Shown: positions 34,236 to 43,484, counted from the first letter of the stretch. The stretch is 64,000 bases of DNA from Bacillota bacterium (GCA_009711705.1 VENG01000009.1:1-64000); one strand, 5' to 3'. Notes: generated from the letters alone by a model not told the origin. Numbers and translations are program-made.

Positions 34236-36881
34236 ATGTCACAGAATAGAATGTTGGTAATCGATGGTAACAGCTTGGCCCACAGAGCCTTTCATGCCAT
34301 ACCTTTGCTGTCTAACAGCGAAGGTATTATTACTAATGCCGCTTACGGATTTACAACTATGTTGTTTAAAGTACTACAAGAGCGCAAACCGGAGCTGGTT
34401 GCCGTGGCGTTTGATAAAGGGAAAATCACTTTCAGACACAGCCAGTATTCCGAATACAAGATGCACAGGAAAGCTACACCCGACGAACTCAGACCTCAAT
34501 TCCCATTATTAAAAGATATTTTAAAAGCGATGCGCATCCCTATTTTTGAGGTGGACAACTACGAAGCAGATGACCTTATAGGTGCCATCGTTACCAAAGC
34601 GGAAGAGAAGAACTTGAACTGCCTGATAGTTTCGGGAGACCGTGACGTATTACAACTTGTCTCCCCTAGTACAACAGTTCTACATACAAAAAAAGGAATC
34701 AGCCAACTAGAAGAATATGACGAGGAAAGCGTAAAAAATAAATTCGGGGTTACCCCGCAATATTTTACTGACCTTAAGGGTCTGATGGGCGACTCTTCCG
34801 ATAATATCCCGGGTGTACCCGGGATAGGTCCAAAAACTGCCGCTAAATTACTCCAGGAGTACCCCAGTATAGAAGAATTGCTGGCCAATAAAGAGAAACT
34901 ACCGTCCCGCTGGCATAACAAGCTGGAGGAATTTGATCAACAGGCTCTGATGTCCAAGGAATTAGCAACAATAACGCGTGAAGTACCGGTGGAAATCGAT
35001 ATAGAAAAGTGCCGGTGGCACGGTCCCGATTACCCCGAGCTGCTGCAAATCTTCAGTCGCCTTGAATTCAAATCTCTAGTTAAAAATATTATCGAGGAAA
35101 TGGGTGAAAAGCCGGTTAAAGAAGATGATAATGATCATGCAGATAGCGGTTTTAGCCCCTATACCCCTACGTATTCTGTCGCAAAAACTGAAGAAAAGCT
35201 TGATCAGCTAAAGCAAAAGGTAAACAACACCGGGAAAATGGCCGTTGCCATTAACCAAAACAAGCAGGGTGAATTAACTTCTATCGCATTAACACCGGCC
35301 GCCGGGGAAAACTTTTATGTTCCATTAGATAACAAAGTGGATAATGAACAGATTCCACAGGTGTTAAAGGATCTCTGTTCTGATCCTGGCATTAAAAAAT
35401 ACTGTCACGATGCTAAAAGAATTACCAGACTGCTTTATTTTTTGGGAGTACCTTTTGAAAATATAGCCTTTGATACCATGGTGGCCGCCTACCTGTTAAA
35501 TCCCGGTTATACTGGGTTAGAGGTCAATGAGCTGGCCCTAAAATACTTGAATATAGTGCTCCCCTCCCAGCAAGAACAAAATACTGCGGCAATTGCTGAA
35601 AGCATTTATACTATGGTTAAAATATTGGAAGATAAACTGAAGGAAAATGATTTATTTGATCTTTATTATAACGTTGAGCTTCCCCTTATTTCTATATTGG
35701 CACGCATGGAGATAGACGGAGTAGCGGTGGACGCACAAAAGCTAAAGGAGATGTCCGCCGGTCTAAAAAAACAAATTGAAGACATTGCCGCAGATATATA
35801 CTCCCTGGCCGGGGAAGAATTTAATATAAATTCTACACGGCAGCTGGGCCAAATTCTCTTTGAAAAACTGGAATTACCCGTTATCAAGCGCACTAAAACC
35901 GGTTATTCCACTGACGCCAAGGTATTAGAAGAATTAACCGGTAGTCATACGATAATAGAAAAGATTATCACCCACCGCCAACTGGCTAAACTAAAATCTA
36001 CTTATGTTGACGGTCTGACTCACCTGGTTAACCGCACCACCGGCAAGCTTCATACTACCTTTCACCAGACTGTTACAGCTACGGGGCGTCTTTCCAGCGC
36101 CGAGCCGAACCTGCAAAACATACCCATTAGACTGGAACAAGGACGAAGAATAAGAAAGGTATTTTTACCGCGGAAGACCGACAACATCATTTTGGCAGCT
36201 GATTATTCTCAGATAGAATTGCGTATTCTTGCCCACATGTCCAGTGACGCCGTTCTCAGCGAAGCCTTTGAGCAGCAACAGGACATACATTCAAGAACCG
36301 CCTCGGAAGTATTTGGGGTCGATATGGACCAGGTGACAAGGGACCTGCGCAGCCGGGCAAAGGCCGTAAATTTTGGTATTGTTTATGGTATGAGTGAGTT
36401 TGGCCTTTCCAGAGATATCAAAGTCACCCGGGCAGAGGCCAAGCGATATATTGAAAACTATTTTGCCCGGTATACCGGGGTGCAGAGTTATATACAGCAA
36501 ACCATAGACGAGGCACGGAAGAACGGTTATGTAACCACCATTTTGCATCGAAAACGCTACCTACCTGACATCTTCAGTCCTAACCGTAATGTGCGTAATT
36601 TCGGTGAGCGGACAGCGGTGAATACACCTATTCAGGGGAGCGCCGCAGATATTATAAAATTGTCTATGGTAAAAGTTGCCGATGAATTAAAGAAGCAAAA
36701 CCTTCAGGCCAAGATGATACTACAAGTACACGACGAATTAATTTTTGACGTACCGCAAGAAGAATTAACATCCCTTATTAAACTCGTACGGGAATGTATG
36801 GAAAACGCCATTAGTTTGAATGTACCACTGATCGTAGATTTAAAAGCAGGGCCCAATTGGTATGATGTGAAAAAACTTTAG
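34236..36881 (+). CDS. polA: DNA polymerase I
   Basis: Repair polymerase that fills gaps and removes RNA primers. The N-terminal 5'-3' exonuclease (LVIDGNSLAHRAFHA, IVSGDRDVLQLV, GLMGDSSDNIPGVPGIGPKTA) is intact. The 3'-5' exonuclease-like middle domain has MAVAINQN where proofreading enzymes carry FDTET, so proofreading is probably absent, as in other Gram-positive PolA proteins. The polymerase domain has DYSQIELRILAHMS, the O-helix RSRAKAVNFGIVYGMS and VHDELIFDV. The start is ATG 34236, preceded by AGGAAGGTG. It is the first gene of polA-mutM-ytaF-coaE, an order shared with Bacillus. Confidence 0.97.
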   Translation: MSQNRMLVIDGNSLAHRAFHAIPLLSNSEGIITNAAYGFTTMLFKVLQERKPELVAVAFDKGKITFRHSQYSEYKMHRKATPDELRPQFPLLKDILKAMRIPIFEVDNYEADDLIGAIVTKAEEKNLNCLIVSGDRDVLQLVSPSTTVLHTKKGISQLEEYDEESVKNKFGVTPQYFTDLKGLMGDSSDNIPGVPGIGPKTAAKLLQEYPSIEELLANKEKLPSRWHNKLEEFDQQALMSKELATITREVPVEIDIEKCRWHGPDYPELLQIFSRLEFKSLVKNIIEEMGEKPVKEDDNDHADSGFSPYTPTYSVAKTEEKLDQLKQKVNNTGKMAVAINQNKQGELTSIALTPAAGENFYVPLDNKVDNEQIPQVLKDLCSDPGIKKYCHDAKRITRLLYFLGVPFENIAFDTMVAAYLLNPGYTGLEVNELALKYLNIVLPSQQEQNTAAIAESIYTMVKILEDKLKENDLFDLYYNVELPLISILARMEIDGVAVDAQKLKEMSAGLKKQIEDIAADIYSLAGEEFNINSTRQLGQILFEKLELPVIKRTKTGYSTDAKVLEELTGSHTIIEKIITHRQLAKLKSTYVDGLTHLVNRTTGKLHTTFHQTVTATGRLSSAEPNLQNIPIRLEQGRRIRKVFLPRKTDNIILAADYSQIELRILAHMSSDAVLSEAFEQQQDIHSRTASEVFGVDMDQVTRDLRSRAKAVNFGIVYGMSEFGLSRDIKVTRAEAKRYIENYFARYTGVQSYIQQTIDEARKNGYVTTILHRKRYLPDIFSPNRNVRNFGERTAVNTPIQGSAADIIKLSMVKVADELKKQNLQAKMILQVHDELIFDVPQEELTSLIKLVRECMENAISLNVPLIVDLKAGPNWYDVKKL

Positions 36882-36892
36882 GAGATGCTGAT

Positions 36893-37720
36893 ATGCCCGA
36901 ATTACCGGAAGTTGAAACTATTAAAAGATCTCTGGAAAAAAAACTGCTTGGCACCGTAATAACAGAAGTAAAAATTTACTTGCCTAAGGTAATTCGATTG
37001 CAGACACAGGATGCTTTTATACAACAGATTACGGGCAAAAAAATTATTGGTTTGGGCAGAAGAGGGAAATATTTGCTCATTCACCTCTCAGAGAATTTAA
37101 CATTGGTAATACACCTACGCATGACCGGGCGCCTGGTATACACATCGCCTTGTACGCCGGCAAAACACACGCATGCAGTTTTCATATTAGACAGCGGGTT
37201 TGAGCTCCACTTTAACGACACGCGCCAGTTTGGCAAAATAATACTCAGTCCTTCCAATGAACTGGATGCTGTGCCCGGGCTTAAAGATTTAGGCATAGAG
37301 CCCCTTGACGAAAACTTTGACAAAAACGTTTTCCGGCGCGATTTGCGCCGGCGAAGGGCAAAGATAAAAAGTCTTTTACTGGATCAAACATTTATCGCCG
37401 GTCTGGGTAACATATATGTGGATGAAGCACTGCACCGCGCACGCATTAACCCGCAGCGAATTGCAGCCTCGTTAAAGCCGAGAGAAGTAACCAACCTATA
37501 CCATGCCATTCGTAAGGTTCTCAGAGAAGGCATCAAAAACCGCGGCACCACTTTCAGGGATTACGTGGACGGGGATGGTAGAATGGGTAACTACCAGGAA
37601 TTACTCCGCGTTTACAGTAGAGAAGGTCAGCCCTGCCTGAATTGCGAAACAGAAATTAAGAGAATGAAACTAGGTGGCCGCAGTTCCTATTTTTGTCCCC
37701 GCTGTCAAAAGGCTAAATAA
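36893..37720 (+). CDS. mutM: Formamidopyrimidine-DNA glycosylase
   Basis: Removes 8-oxoguanine and formamidopyrimidines and nicks the abasic site. The catalytic N-terminus PELPEVETI is present (Pro2 nucleophile, Glu3). LGRRGKYLLI, the helix-two-turn-helix (FIAGLGNIYVDEALHRARINP) and the C-terminal zinc finger (CLNCETEIKRMKLGGRSSYF followed by CPRC) are complete. 275 residues is normal. It starts 12 bp after polA and functions in the same repair context. Confidence 0.97.
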   Translation: MPELPEVETIKRSLEKKLLGTVITEVKIYLPKVIRLQTQDAFIQQITGKKIIGLGRRGKYLLIHLSENLTLVIHLRMTGRLVYTSPCTPAKHTHAVFILDSGFELHFNDTRQFGKIILSPSNELDAVPGLKDLGIEPLDENFDKNVFRRDLRRRRAKIKSLLLDQTFIAGLGNIYVDEALHRARINPQRIAASLKPREVTNLYHAIRKVLREGIKNRGTTFRDYVDGDGRMGNYQELLRVYSREGQPCLNCETEIKRMKLGGRSSYFCPRCQKAK

Positions 37721-37799
37721 CTGGGCCAAGCACGTTTAAGGCTTCTCTCCCATAGTATTGTTTACGGAATGTTTACTTAGGGAGGGATAGCCAAAAAGA

Positions 37800-38447
37800 A
37801 TGGAAATATTGACTTTGGTATTGTTTGCCCTGGCACTAAACCTGGACGCTTTCGGTGCCGGTACAGCTTACGGGATTCGTAACATTAAGCTGCCTTTGAC
37901 ATCTATACTGATTATCAGTGCCATGTCTATGGCGGCCATAGCCATCTCCATGCTTGCCGGACATACCTTGTCAAACTACATTCCGGAAACTATTGCCCAC
38001 AGATTGGGCGGCATACTATTGATGGCCGTTGGCCTTTGGGTACTCATCCAATCTCTGCGCGATCACCGTAGTGTAACAACAGCCGAAGATGAGGGTAAAC
38101 AGGGAACAGTTATGGAAATTCGCATCCACGCACTGGGCTTGGTCATCCAGATCTTAAGAGAGCCATCCCGGGCCGATCTCGATCATTCCGGGGAAATCTC
38201 TGCCCGTGAAGCATTGGTTTTAGGGCTGGCACTGTCTATGGATGCCCTTGCCGCGGGCTTTGCAGTATCCATGCTGGGATATTCTGTTCTGCTGACAGCC
38301 TTTATAGTTGGGGTGGGACACTTGATACTCACTTACGCCGGCCTTATTCTTGGCAAGGGTATCGGCGCCACCGCCATCGGCAGACAGTTAAGTGCTATAC
38401 CGGGATGTATATTGATTGCCCTTGGAATTTTTAAAATTTATCCTTAA
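37800..38447 (+). CDS. ytaF: Sporulation membrane protein YtaF (MntP-like)
   Basis: An integral membrane protein of the MntP/YtaF family, implicated in sporulation in Bacillus; its substrate is unknown but relatives export manganese. The two halves are an inverted repeat of three membrane helices, each starting with a conserved Asp motif (LALNLDAFGAGTAYGI and LALSMDALAAGFAVSM), separated by a cytoplasmic loop. 215 residues. ATG 37800 is preceded by GGGAGGG. Gene order with polA, mutM and coaE supports the name. Confidence 0.9.
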   Translation: MEILTLVLFALALNLDAFGAGTAYGIRNIKLPLTSILIISAMSMAAIAISMLAGHTLSNYIPETIAHRLGGILLMAVGLWVLIQSLRDHRSVTTAEDEGKQGTVMEIRIHALGLVIQILREPSRADLDHSGEISAREALVLGLALSMDALAAGFAVSMLGYSVLLTAFIVGVGHLILTYAGLILGKGIGATAIGRQLSAIPGCILIALGIFKIYP

Positions 38448-38471
38448 CAGATGTGTATTTTCTGTTATAAT
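38444..38471 (+). promoter_or_regulatory. Candidate promoter for coaE
   Basis: TTAACA (38444-38449), a 16-bp spacer and a perfect TATAAT (38466-38471) overlap the end of ytaF. The expected transcription start falls at or just after the first coaE ATG (38477), and no ribosome site precedes that ATG. Confidence 0.5.
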
Positions 38472-38476
38472 CCTTT

Positions 38477-39097
38477 ATGGTGATGAAATTGATTATTGGG
38501 CTGACAGGAAATATTGGCAGCGGCAAAAGTACCGTTGCCCGGCATTTAAAATATCTAGGTGCCTGGGTTTTAGACACCGACCTGGTAGCCAGAGATATAG
38601 TAATGCCCGGAAAACCCGCCTTAAAGGCCATAGTTGAAGCCTTTGGCAAGAAGGTATTACATGATGACGGGACTTTAAATCGCCAAGCAGTGGGTAATAT
38701 TGTATTCCGGAATTCGGATTCCCGCAAACGCCTGAATTCAATTATGCATCCACGTATTGTGCAGGAGGTAAAGGAAACCATAGCCCGTTTTCAAACTAAC
38801 CGGGGCCCTAAGGCCCCGGCTTTGGTCATTGAAGTACCGCTTCTTTTTGAAACCGGCATGGAAAAGCTCATGGATGAAGTTTGGCTGGTAACAGTAGACA
38901 AGCCGGTACAATTAAAGCGCATTGTGGAAAGAGATAACATTAGTGAAGAACAAGCCAAGCACCGCATAGACAGCCAGATGCCCCAGGCTGACAAGGTAAA
39001 AAAAGCACACCGTATTATTGATAACAGTGGGCCGCCGCAAGAGACCTTTAACAAGGTGGCAGAACTTTGGAGAAAGTTATTTTACTCATTTCCATAG
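38477..39097 (+). CDS. coaE: Dephospho-CoA kinase
   Basis: Last step of coenzyme A synthesis: phosphorylates the 3'-OH of dephospho-CoA. P-loop GLTGNIGSGKSTVARHL, DTDLVARDIVMPG for substrate contact, and the lid region VERDNISEEQAKHRI are in place. 206 residues. Two ATGs (38477 and 38483) are possible starts; neither has a convincing ribosome site. Confidence 0.95.
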   Translation: MVMKLIIGLTGNIGSGKSTVARHLKYLGAWVLDTDLVARDIVMPGKPALKAIVEAFGKKVLHDDGTLNRQAVGNIVFRNSDSRKRLNSIMHPRIVQEVKETIARFQTNRGPKAPALVIEVPLLFETGMEKLMDEVWLVTVDKPVQLKRIVERDNISEEQAKHRIDSQMPQADKVKKAHRIIDNSGPPQETFNKVAELWRKLFYSFP

Positions 39098-39134
39098 CAT
39101 AATCTGTAACAAGCAGGCCCGGGAGTGATTATTT

Positions 39135-39707
39135 TTGGCGGTTATTTACCAAAAAAGAAAAAAACTAGTGAGAATTCTCCTCATTGTTATCTTTTTAGCT
39201 TTACTCTTTAACATTGAAAACATGGGCAGTTACTTATACCCATACCACCACCAGCATGTAATAGAAAAATATGCAGCCCAAAACAGTGTAGATCCATTAC
39301 TGCTTGCTGCCATCATCAAACAAGAAAGTAATTTCAATCCCGGGGCAAGATCACCAAAAGGGGCCCGGGGATTGATGCAAATAATGCCTACAACAGGTGA
39401 TTGGATAGCCCAACAACTTGGCATGGAATCGTTCCATCCTGACCAATTGTACGAGGTGGAGCCCAGTATACGCATGGGAGCATGGTATGTATCGCATCTT
39501 TTAGAGCAATTTAACGGTGACCTGCAGGCGGCATTGGCGGCCTACAACGGCGGACAAGGTAACGTGAGAAAGTGGCTAGCTGAAAGGGATTGGGAGGAAA
39601 ACCAGCTCCAAACATCTGAAATTCCGTTCCCTGAAACCAGGAATTTTGTGGCTAGAGTTATGAAAAATTATAAAATCTATAGTTACCTTTATTTAGAGAA
39701 ACCATAG
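39135..39707 (+). CDS. Membrane-anchored lytic transglycosylase (SLT domain)
   Basis: Cleaves peptidoglycan strands with formation of anhydromuramic acid, at the outer face of the membrane. A short basic start and a single anchor (about residues 12-28) precede a Slt-type goose-lysozyme-like domain: [20 protein letters not shown] with the catalytic Glu, [15 protein letters not shown], and [16 protein letters not shown]. 190 residues, like other small anchored SLT proteins. The start is TTG 39135 with GGGAG upstream. It often follows coaE in this bacterial group. Confidence 0.93.
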   Translation: MAVIYQKRKKLVRILLIVIFLALLFNIENMGSYLYPYHHQHVIEKYAAQNSVDPLLLAAIIKQESNFNPGARSPKGARGLMQIMPTTGDWIAQQLGMESFHPDQLYEVEPSIRMGAWYVSHLLEQFNGDLQAALAAYNGGQGNVRKWLAERDWEENQLQTSEIPFPETRNFVARVMKNYKIYSYLYLEKP

Positions 39708-39824
39708 CTCTTTTATCTCACTCGATGGTCTCAGATATAAATTTCCAAACATCATCTCTTGCTTTGAAAAAGCATATTTGTTATAATAGTTCTTGCGTAA
39801 CAATGAGCCACGAAAAAGTTACAT

Positions 39825-39909
39825 GTCGGAGTGGCGGAATCGGCAGACGCGCACGTTTGAGGGGCGTGTGGGGTAACTCGTGGGGGTTCAAGTCCCCCCT
39901 CCGACACCA
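39825..39909 (+). tRNA. tRNA-Leu (anticodon GAG), integration site
   Basis: An 85-nt class II tRNA with long variable arm and encoded CCA. The acceptor GTCGGAG pairs with CTCCGAC and the anticodon loop is TTGAGGG with GAG. The 3' half (39859-39909) is repeated imperfectly at 46543-46593, which marks this tRNA as the left attachment site of an integrated element. Confidence 0.95.
39859..39909 (+). repeat. attL-like tRNA-Leu 3' half
   Basis: Begins with GAGGGGCGTGTGG and includes GGGTTCAAGTCCC and GACACCA, blocks shared in order with the right copy. Confidence 0.7.
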
Positions 39910-39918
39910 AACGCAGGT

Positions 39919-39963
39919 AAAATGGGCTTTTTGGGGGATTACCAAAAAAAGCCCATTTTTTAT
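39919..39963 (+). terminator. Terminator of tRNA-Leu
   Basis: AAATGGGCTTTTT, a short loop and AAAAAGCCCATTTTTT form a long stem with a T-run directly after the tRNA. Confidence 0.85.
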
Positions 39964-39995
39964 GTTTAAAAACGAGACGTATGCATGTTCACAAA

Positions 39996-40040
39996 AAAGT
40001 AGTGTGCGAAGGTTTAATGTAACCGCACACTACTTTTTTT
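39996..40040. terminator. Second hairpin before the truncated recombinase
   Basis: AAGTAGTGTGCG and CGCACACTACTT form a 12-bp perfect stem around an 18-nt loop, followed by a T-run, and preceded by an A-run. It ends 5 bp before the ribosome site of the recombinase gene. Confidence 0.75.
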
Positions 40041-40056
40041 TATTGGAGGTATGAAA

Positions 40057-40700
40057 ATGGCACGGCGTAAGGGACTCAAGACATCAGGCAGCAGTACACG
40101 ACCTAAAAATGAGGTAAGAGAAATTGATTTTACGGAAGCCGTCGATATCTTTTTGACCGGCATGCTGCTTAAGGGCCTGGCTCCCCGCACAAGGGAATGG
40201 CATAAAGAAAACCTGTCAGCCCTTAAAAACTTTTTGACCCAGGAAGAAAAAAATACCGCACCGGTGTCTATGACAGAAAATATTTTGAAGCAAAATTTTA
40301 ACCTGCCCATGATTAAGCACGGATTCAAAATTAATACCATCAATGGCAGAATCAGAACCTGCCGCAGCTTTTACACGTACCTTCTTAAAGAGGGATATAT
40401 CTCGTCCAATCCTGCCAAGCGCCTCACCAAGCTCAAGCAGGACAAGCCAATTATTGAAACCTTTACCAAAAATCAGGTCAACAAACTTTTATCAGTCATT
40501 AATAGGCAAACATTTGTTGGATTTCGGGATTACGTTATCATTTTACTCTTTTTGGAAACAGGCATTCGGGTATCAGAGGCAGTGAGAATAAAAGTTGAAC
40601 ATATTTTGTTTGAGGAGCAGATGATTAGGATACATGGCAAGGGGGCTAAGGGGCGTATTGTCCCCTTTCAAACCAAACTAAAGGGACTGCTGCTAAGGGC
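40057..40700 (+). pseudogene. Tyrosine recombinase, 3'-truncated
   Basis: The N-terminal SAM-like core-binding domain and the start of the catalytic domain are present, including Arg I (ETGIRVSEAVRI) and the catalytic Lys loop (GKGAKGRIVPF). The H-x-x-R, second His and Tyr nucleophile are missing. Near 40,700 the frame passes into antisense sequence of the next recombinase gene and stops at 40959, so the last stretch is not homologous protein. The ATG at 40057 has GGAGGT upstream. The protein is a clear paralog of the intact minus-strand recombinase: the same TINGRI, FTKxQV, TFxGFRDY and TGIR blocks occur in order. Confidence 0.8.
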
Positions 40701-41655
40701 TGTATTTATCATGCTGCTTTTTAACTTCGCCGCCCCAGAGATTTACGTAAATCTTCACTGTGTCCATATTCTTATGGCGAAGTATTTTCTGCAGCGAAAA
40801 GGCATCTCCCCCGCCCAGAATATAGTATTTAGCAAAGGTATGGCGCATGGTGTGGGGCGAGACGCGTACGTCAACGATTTTAGCCTTTTTGCCATACTTT
40901 TTAAACTGGTCCTGAATGGTGCTGCGGCTAAGGGCTGTCCCATGGATACTAGTGAATAAATGGTCAGAATCATTAGGTCTTAGGTCTCTATAGTAAAGAT
41001 ATTTTTCTAGTATTTTTGCACACCTGCCCGAAAAAGGGACATGACCGCTTGAGCCTTTACCTGAGACCTTGATCATCCCCTCTTTTAAATCAACATCTTG
41101 AATTCGCAAGCCGCAAAGCTCGGCCAATCGGATTCCAGTGTCCAACAGCAAAAGGAAGATCGTATAATCACGAAAGCCGGTAAAGGTAGTCCTGTCAGGC
41201 TGCTCTAAGAGCCTTGCTACCTGATCTTTTGTAAAGGCCTGGATGGGCTCACCTTTACCTCTCACCTTTTTTAAAGTTGAAGCAAAATTCGTCTCAATAT
41301 AATCTTCCTGTGACAAAAAGGTTATGTATTTACGCAGAGTTTTAATTCTCCCATTGATCGTATTTGGCTTATAGTTCTTACTTACCATGTATAAAATGAG
41401 ATTCTGTTTGATCATATCTTTTGTCAGCTTAGCAGGAATTTTAATGATAATACCCTGCTTTTCAAGAATCTTTAACATGGCGGCCATGTTCTCCATATGA
41501 AAAGCTATCGTACGCTGGCCTAAGTTTTCGGCCTGCATATCTTTAACAAAGTTTTTTAAAGATTCTTTAATGGTAGTTTTACGCACCAACTTTGCTTCCA
41601 TAGGAAGAACATTTGATGGCCTCTTTTTATAAGTCTCTCTTTCTAATCCTAACAT
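40693..41655 (-). CDS. Tyrosine recombinase/integrase, complete
   Basis: A 320-residue XerC/D-like phage-integrase family protein that cuts and joins DNA through a phosphotyrosine. All catalytic residues are visible: R176 (DTGIRLAEL), K200 (SGKGSSGHV), H268-x-x-R271 (PHTMRHTF), H294 and Y303 (RHKNMDTVKIYVNL). The N-terminal SAM-like domain binds the site. ATG 41655 follows GGAGGTGAAAG. It meets the truncated paralog tail to tail and is divergent from the serine recombinases across a repeat-rich control region. Confidence 0.93.
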   Translation of the reverse strand: MLGLERETYKKRPSNVLPMEAKLVRKTTIKESLKNFVKDMQAENLGQRTIAFHMENMAAMLKILEKQGIIIKIPAKLTKDMIKQNLILYMVSKNYKPNTINGRIKTLRKYITFLSQEDYIETNFASTLKKVRGKGEPIQAFTKDQVARLLEQPDRTTFTGFRDYTIFLLLLDTGIRLAELCGLRIQDVDLKEGMIKVSGKGSSGHVPFSGRCAKILEKYLYYRDLRPNDSDHLFTSIHGTALSRSTIQDQFKKYGKKAKIVDVRVSPHTMRHTFAKYYILGGGDAFSLQKILRHKNMDTVKIYVNLWGGEVKKQHDKYSP

Positions 41656-41712
41656 GTACTTTCACCTCCGATTGATTTTAGCAACTTCATTTTAAACAAA
41701 TGAATCCTTGGA

Positions 41713-41828
41713 TAAAAGGAAAAAAACAAACAAAAAAATTCACTTGAAAAAAAGCGCAGATTTATTTCAAGTGAACTATTTTAGCGATTAATTTCATGTG
41801 AAAAAAAAAGTAAATTTATTTCCTTTTA
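41713..41828. promoter_or_regulatory. Repeat-rich region between divergent recombinase genes
   Basis: TTCACTTGAAA (41739) and TTTCAAGTGAA (41765) are inverted repeats. The 30-nt unit TTCACTTGAAAAAAAGCGCA...(41739-41768) is repeated in degraded form at 41793-41822. Outside, AAAAGGAAA (about 41715) and TTTCCTTTT (about 41818) form an outer inverted pair. The nested layout suggests binding sites for a recombinase or repressor that control both directions. Confidence 0.55.
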
Positions 41829-41876
41829 TATTAGTTACCTTGCACCTAAAATTATTCCCGTAAGTGGAGGACCACG

Positions 41877-42000
41877 ATGATGAAATATGATGAATTATTA
41901 TTTCCAGAAGAGTATCATGAAGCGAACTGGTTTGAAGTCTTATGTAACTAAAGCAATCGAAGTCCTTCTCGAAGAATTAGATACGGAGGTGGAAGAATGA
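41877..42000 (+). CDS. Two overlapping small frames upstream of the serine recombinase
   Basis: Frame A starts at ATG 41877 with GTGGAGG 6 nt upstream and encodes MMKYDELLFPEEYHEANWFE plus VLCN, stopping at 41951. Frame B starts at ATG 41917 in another frame, encodes MKRTGLKSYVTKAIEVLLEE plus LDTEVEE, and its stop TGA overlaps the ATG of the serine recombinase (ATGA). The good ribosome site belongs to A and the coupling to B. They may be one gene of about 40 residues broken by a frameshift, or two leader peptides. Confidence 0.4.
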
Positions 42001-43484
42001 ATTTTAGCAAAGAAGTCAGTGCTTATATAAGGGCATCTACCAATCAGCAGCAGCTGACCTTAGAATTTCAAAAAAGGGCAAACATAGAGGCTGCCAAAAA
42101 CCTGGGGATCATATTAAAGGAAGAAAACATTTTCACTGATGCCGGGGTATCCGGCTTTACAACCCCAATGGAGCAGCGAAAAAACCTGCAAGCAGTGCTT
42201 AAAAAAGCAAAGAAGGGTGAAGTTAGCCAGCTAATCGTTTTTAAACGGGACAGGTTAACGCGAAGGGCAAGGGAATACCTGAAAATAGCCCATTCCCTTC
42301 AAGTACATGGGGTACAAATAATTTTCTCTGACCCCGCTGAACATCCCTTTACTACTGATTATGGGTGGATGGTTGAATGCGTTTTTGCTGCTTTGCTGCA
42401 AAAAGAATGTGAAGGGATTAGGGAAAAAGTAATTCTTGGCCTGAAAACTTCACACAGCATGGGGCTCTGGACGGGTGGTCAGCCGGGATTCGGATTTCAA
42501 TATGATAAAAATAGCAAGGAGCTAAAGGTCATCAGGGAAGAAGCGGCAGCAGTTAAGCAAATTATTCATCTGCTTGCAGACGGAAAAAGCCCACAAAAAA
42601 TTGCCCAACTTTTAAATGAACAAAACACTCTTTGGGCCTCTCGCAACGGCAAAACCGGCAAATGGACAACTGCCAAGATAAAACAAATCGGCAGCAACCC
42701 CCTATTTTTAGGCATTTCAGAGCGGTTTGGCGAAAAGGTCCACTTAAAAGACCAAAAACCAATCGTGGATAGTAGAATCTGGCAGCAAGCTCAAGAAACC
42801 CTTGAAAAGTATACACCAGCTTCCAGATCAAAAAGTAGTAAGAAAAAGGCAGCTTTGTTAGAAGGCCTTGTGTGCTGTGCGCAAAACTATGAAACCACCT
42901 TCAGAGTGAGGAAGTTAGGCAAAAAATACAAATACTGTTGTCCCGATAGTAATTGCACCCAAGATTGTCCTAGTAAACGAATAAACATCAATGAATTGGA
43001 ATCTATGGTATTTTCTCACTGCAGCCACTGGTTTAGCAGCCTTGACAATAGGGTATTAGAAAAGAAGACCGGATTAGTATTACAAAACCGTCTGCACGAG
43101 ATAGAAACCAAAATCAATACCCTTAACAGTAAAAACGAAAGGTTAGCAAAAGAAATAAGCCGCCACTCTGACAATTATTGCAGGGAAACCCATGAGTTCA
43201 AAAAAAGGCAGCTTGATAGTAAAATTATGAAACTTCATGAGCAAAAAACAGAAATAGAGGAAAAGATGAGTCACTTTAATACCGCACAAAGTGAATTATA
43301 CGCATTGGGGCAACGGCAGGATAAAGTTTTGCCCATCCTTAAAGACTGGGAGAAAAGTTTTGCAAGCCTAAATTTTAACGAGCAGAAGAGTGTGTATAAC
43401 CAAATAATTAAGTTTATTTTGATTCACCCTTTTAGGATTGAAGTTTTAACCAATGATACAGAAATTCTGGGAGTTGCAGACTGA
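41997..43484 (+). CDS. Large serine recombinase
   Basis: A 495-residue resolvase/invertase-type recombinase that moves DNA through a phosphoserine. The resolvase domain has the nucleophile S14 (AYIRASTNQQQ) and the Arg-rich IVFKRDRLTRRAREYLKI. It is followed by a recombinase domain (QPGFGFQYDKNSKELKVIRE), a zinc-ribbon-like cysteine set (CCAQ, CCPDSNCTQDC) and a coiled coil (residues 365-440), the usual build of large serine integrases. The start ATG overlaps the stop of a small upstream frame. A second, different serine recombinase follows 22 bp downstream. Confidence 0.92.
   Translation: MNFSKEVSAYIRASTNQQQLTLEFQKRANIEAAKNLGIILKEENIFTDAGVSGFTTPMEQRKNLQAVLKKAKKGEVSQLIVFKRDRLTRRAREYLKIAHSLQVHGVQIIFSDPAEHPFTTDYGWMVECVFAALLQKECEGIREKVILGLKTSHSMGLWTGGQPGFGFQYDKNSKELKVIREEAAAVKQIIHLLADGKSPQKIAQLLNEQNTLWASRNGKTGKWTTAKIKQIGSNPLFLGISERFGEKVHLKDQKPIVDSRIWQQAQETLEKYTPASRSKSSKKKAALLEGLVCCAQNYETTFRVRKLGKKYKYCCPDSNCTQDCPSKRININELESMVFSHCSHWFSSLDNRVLEKKTGLVLQNRLHEIETKINTLNSKNERLAKEISRHSDNYCRETHEFKKRQLDSKIMKLHEQKTEIEEKMSHFNTAQSELYALGQRQDKVLPILKDWEKSFASLNFNEQKSVYNQIIKFILIHPFRIEVLTNDTEILGVAD

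Noticed and set aside
40700..40959. C-terminal extension of the truncated tyrosine recombinase
   Set aside because: It is the antisense of the intact recombinase's C-terminus and not homologous protein.
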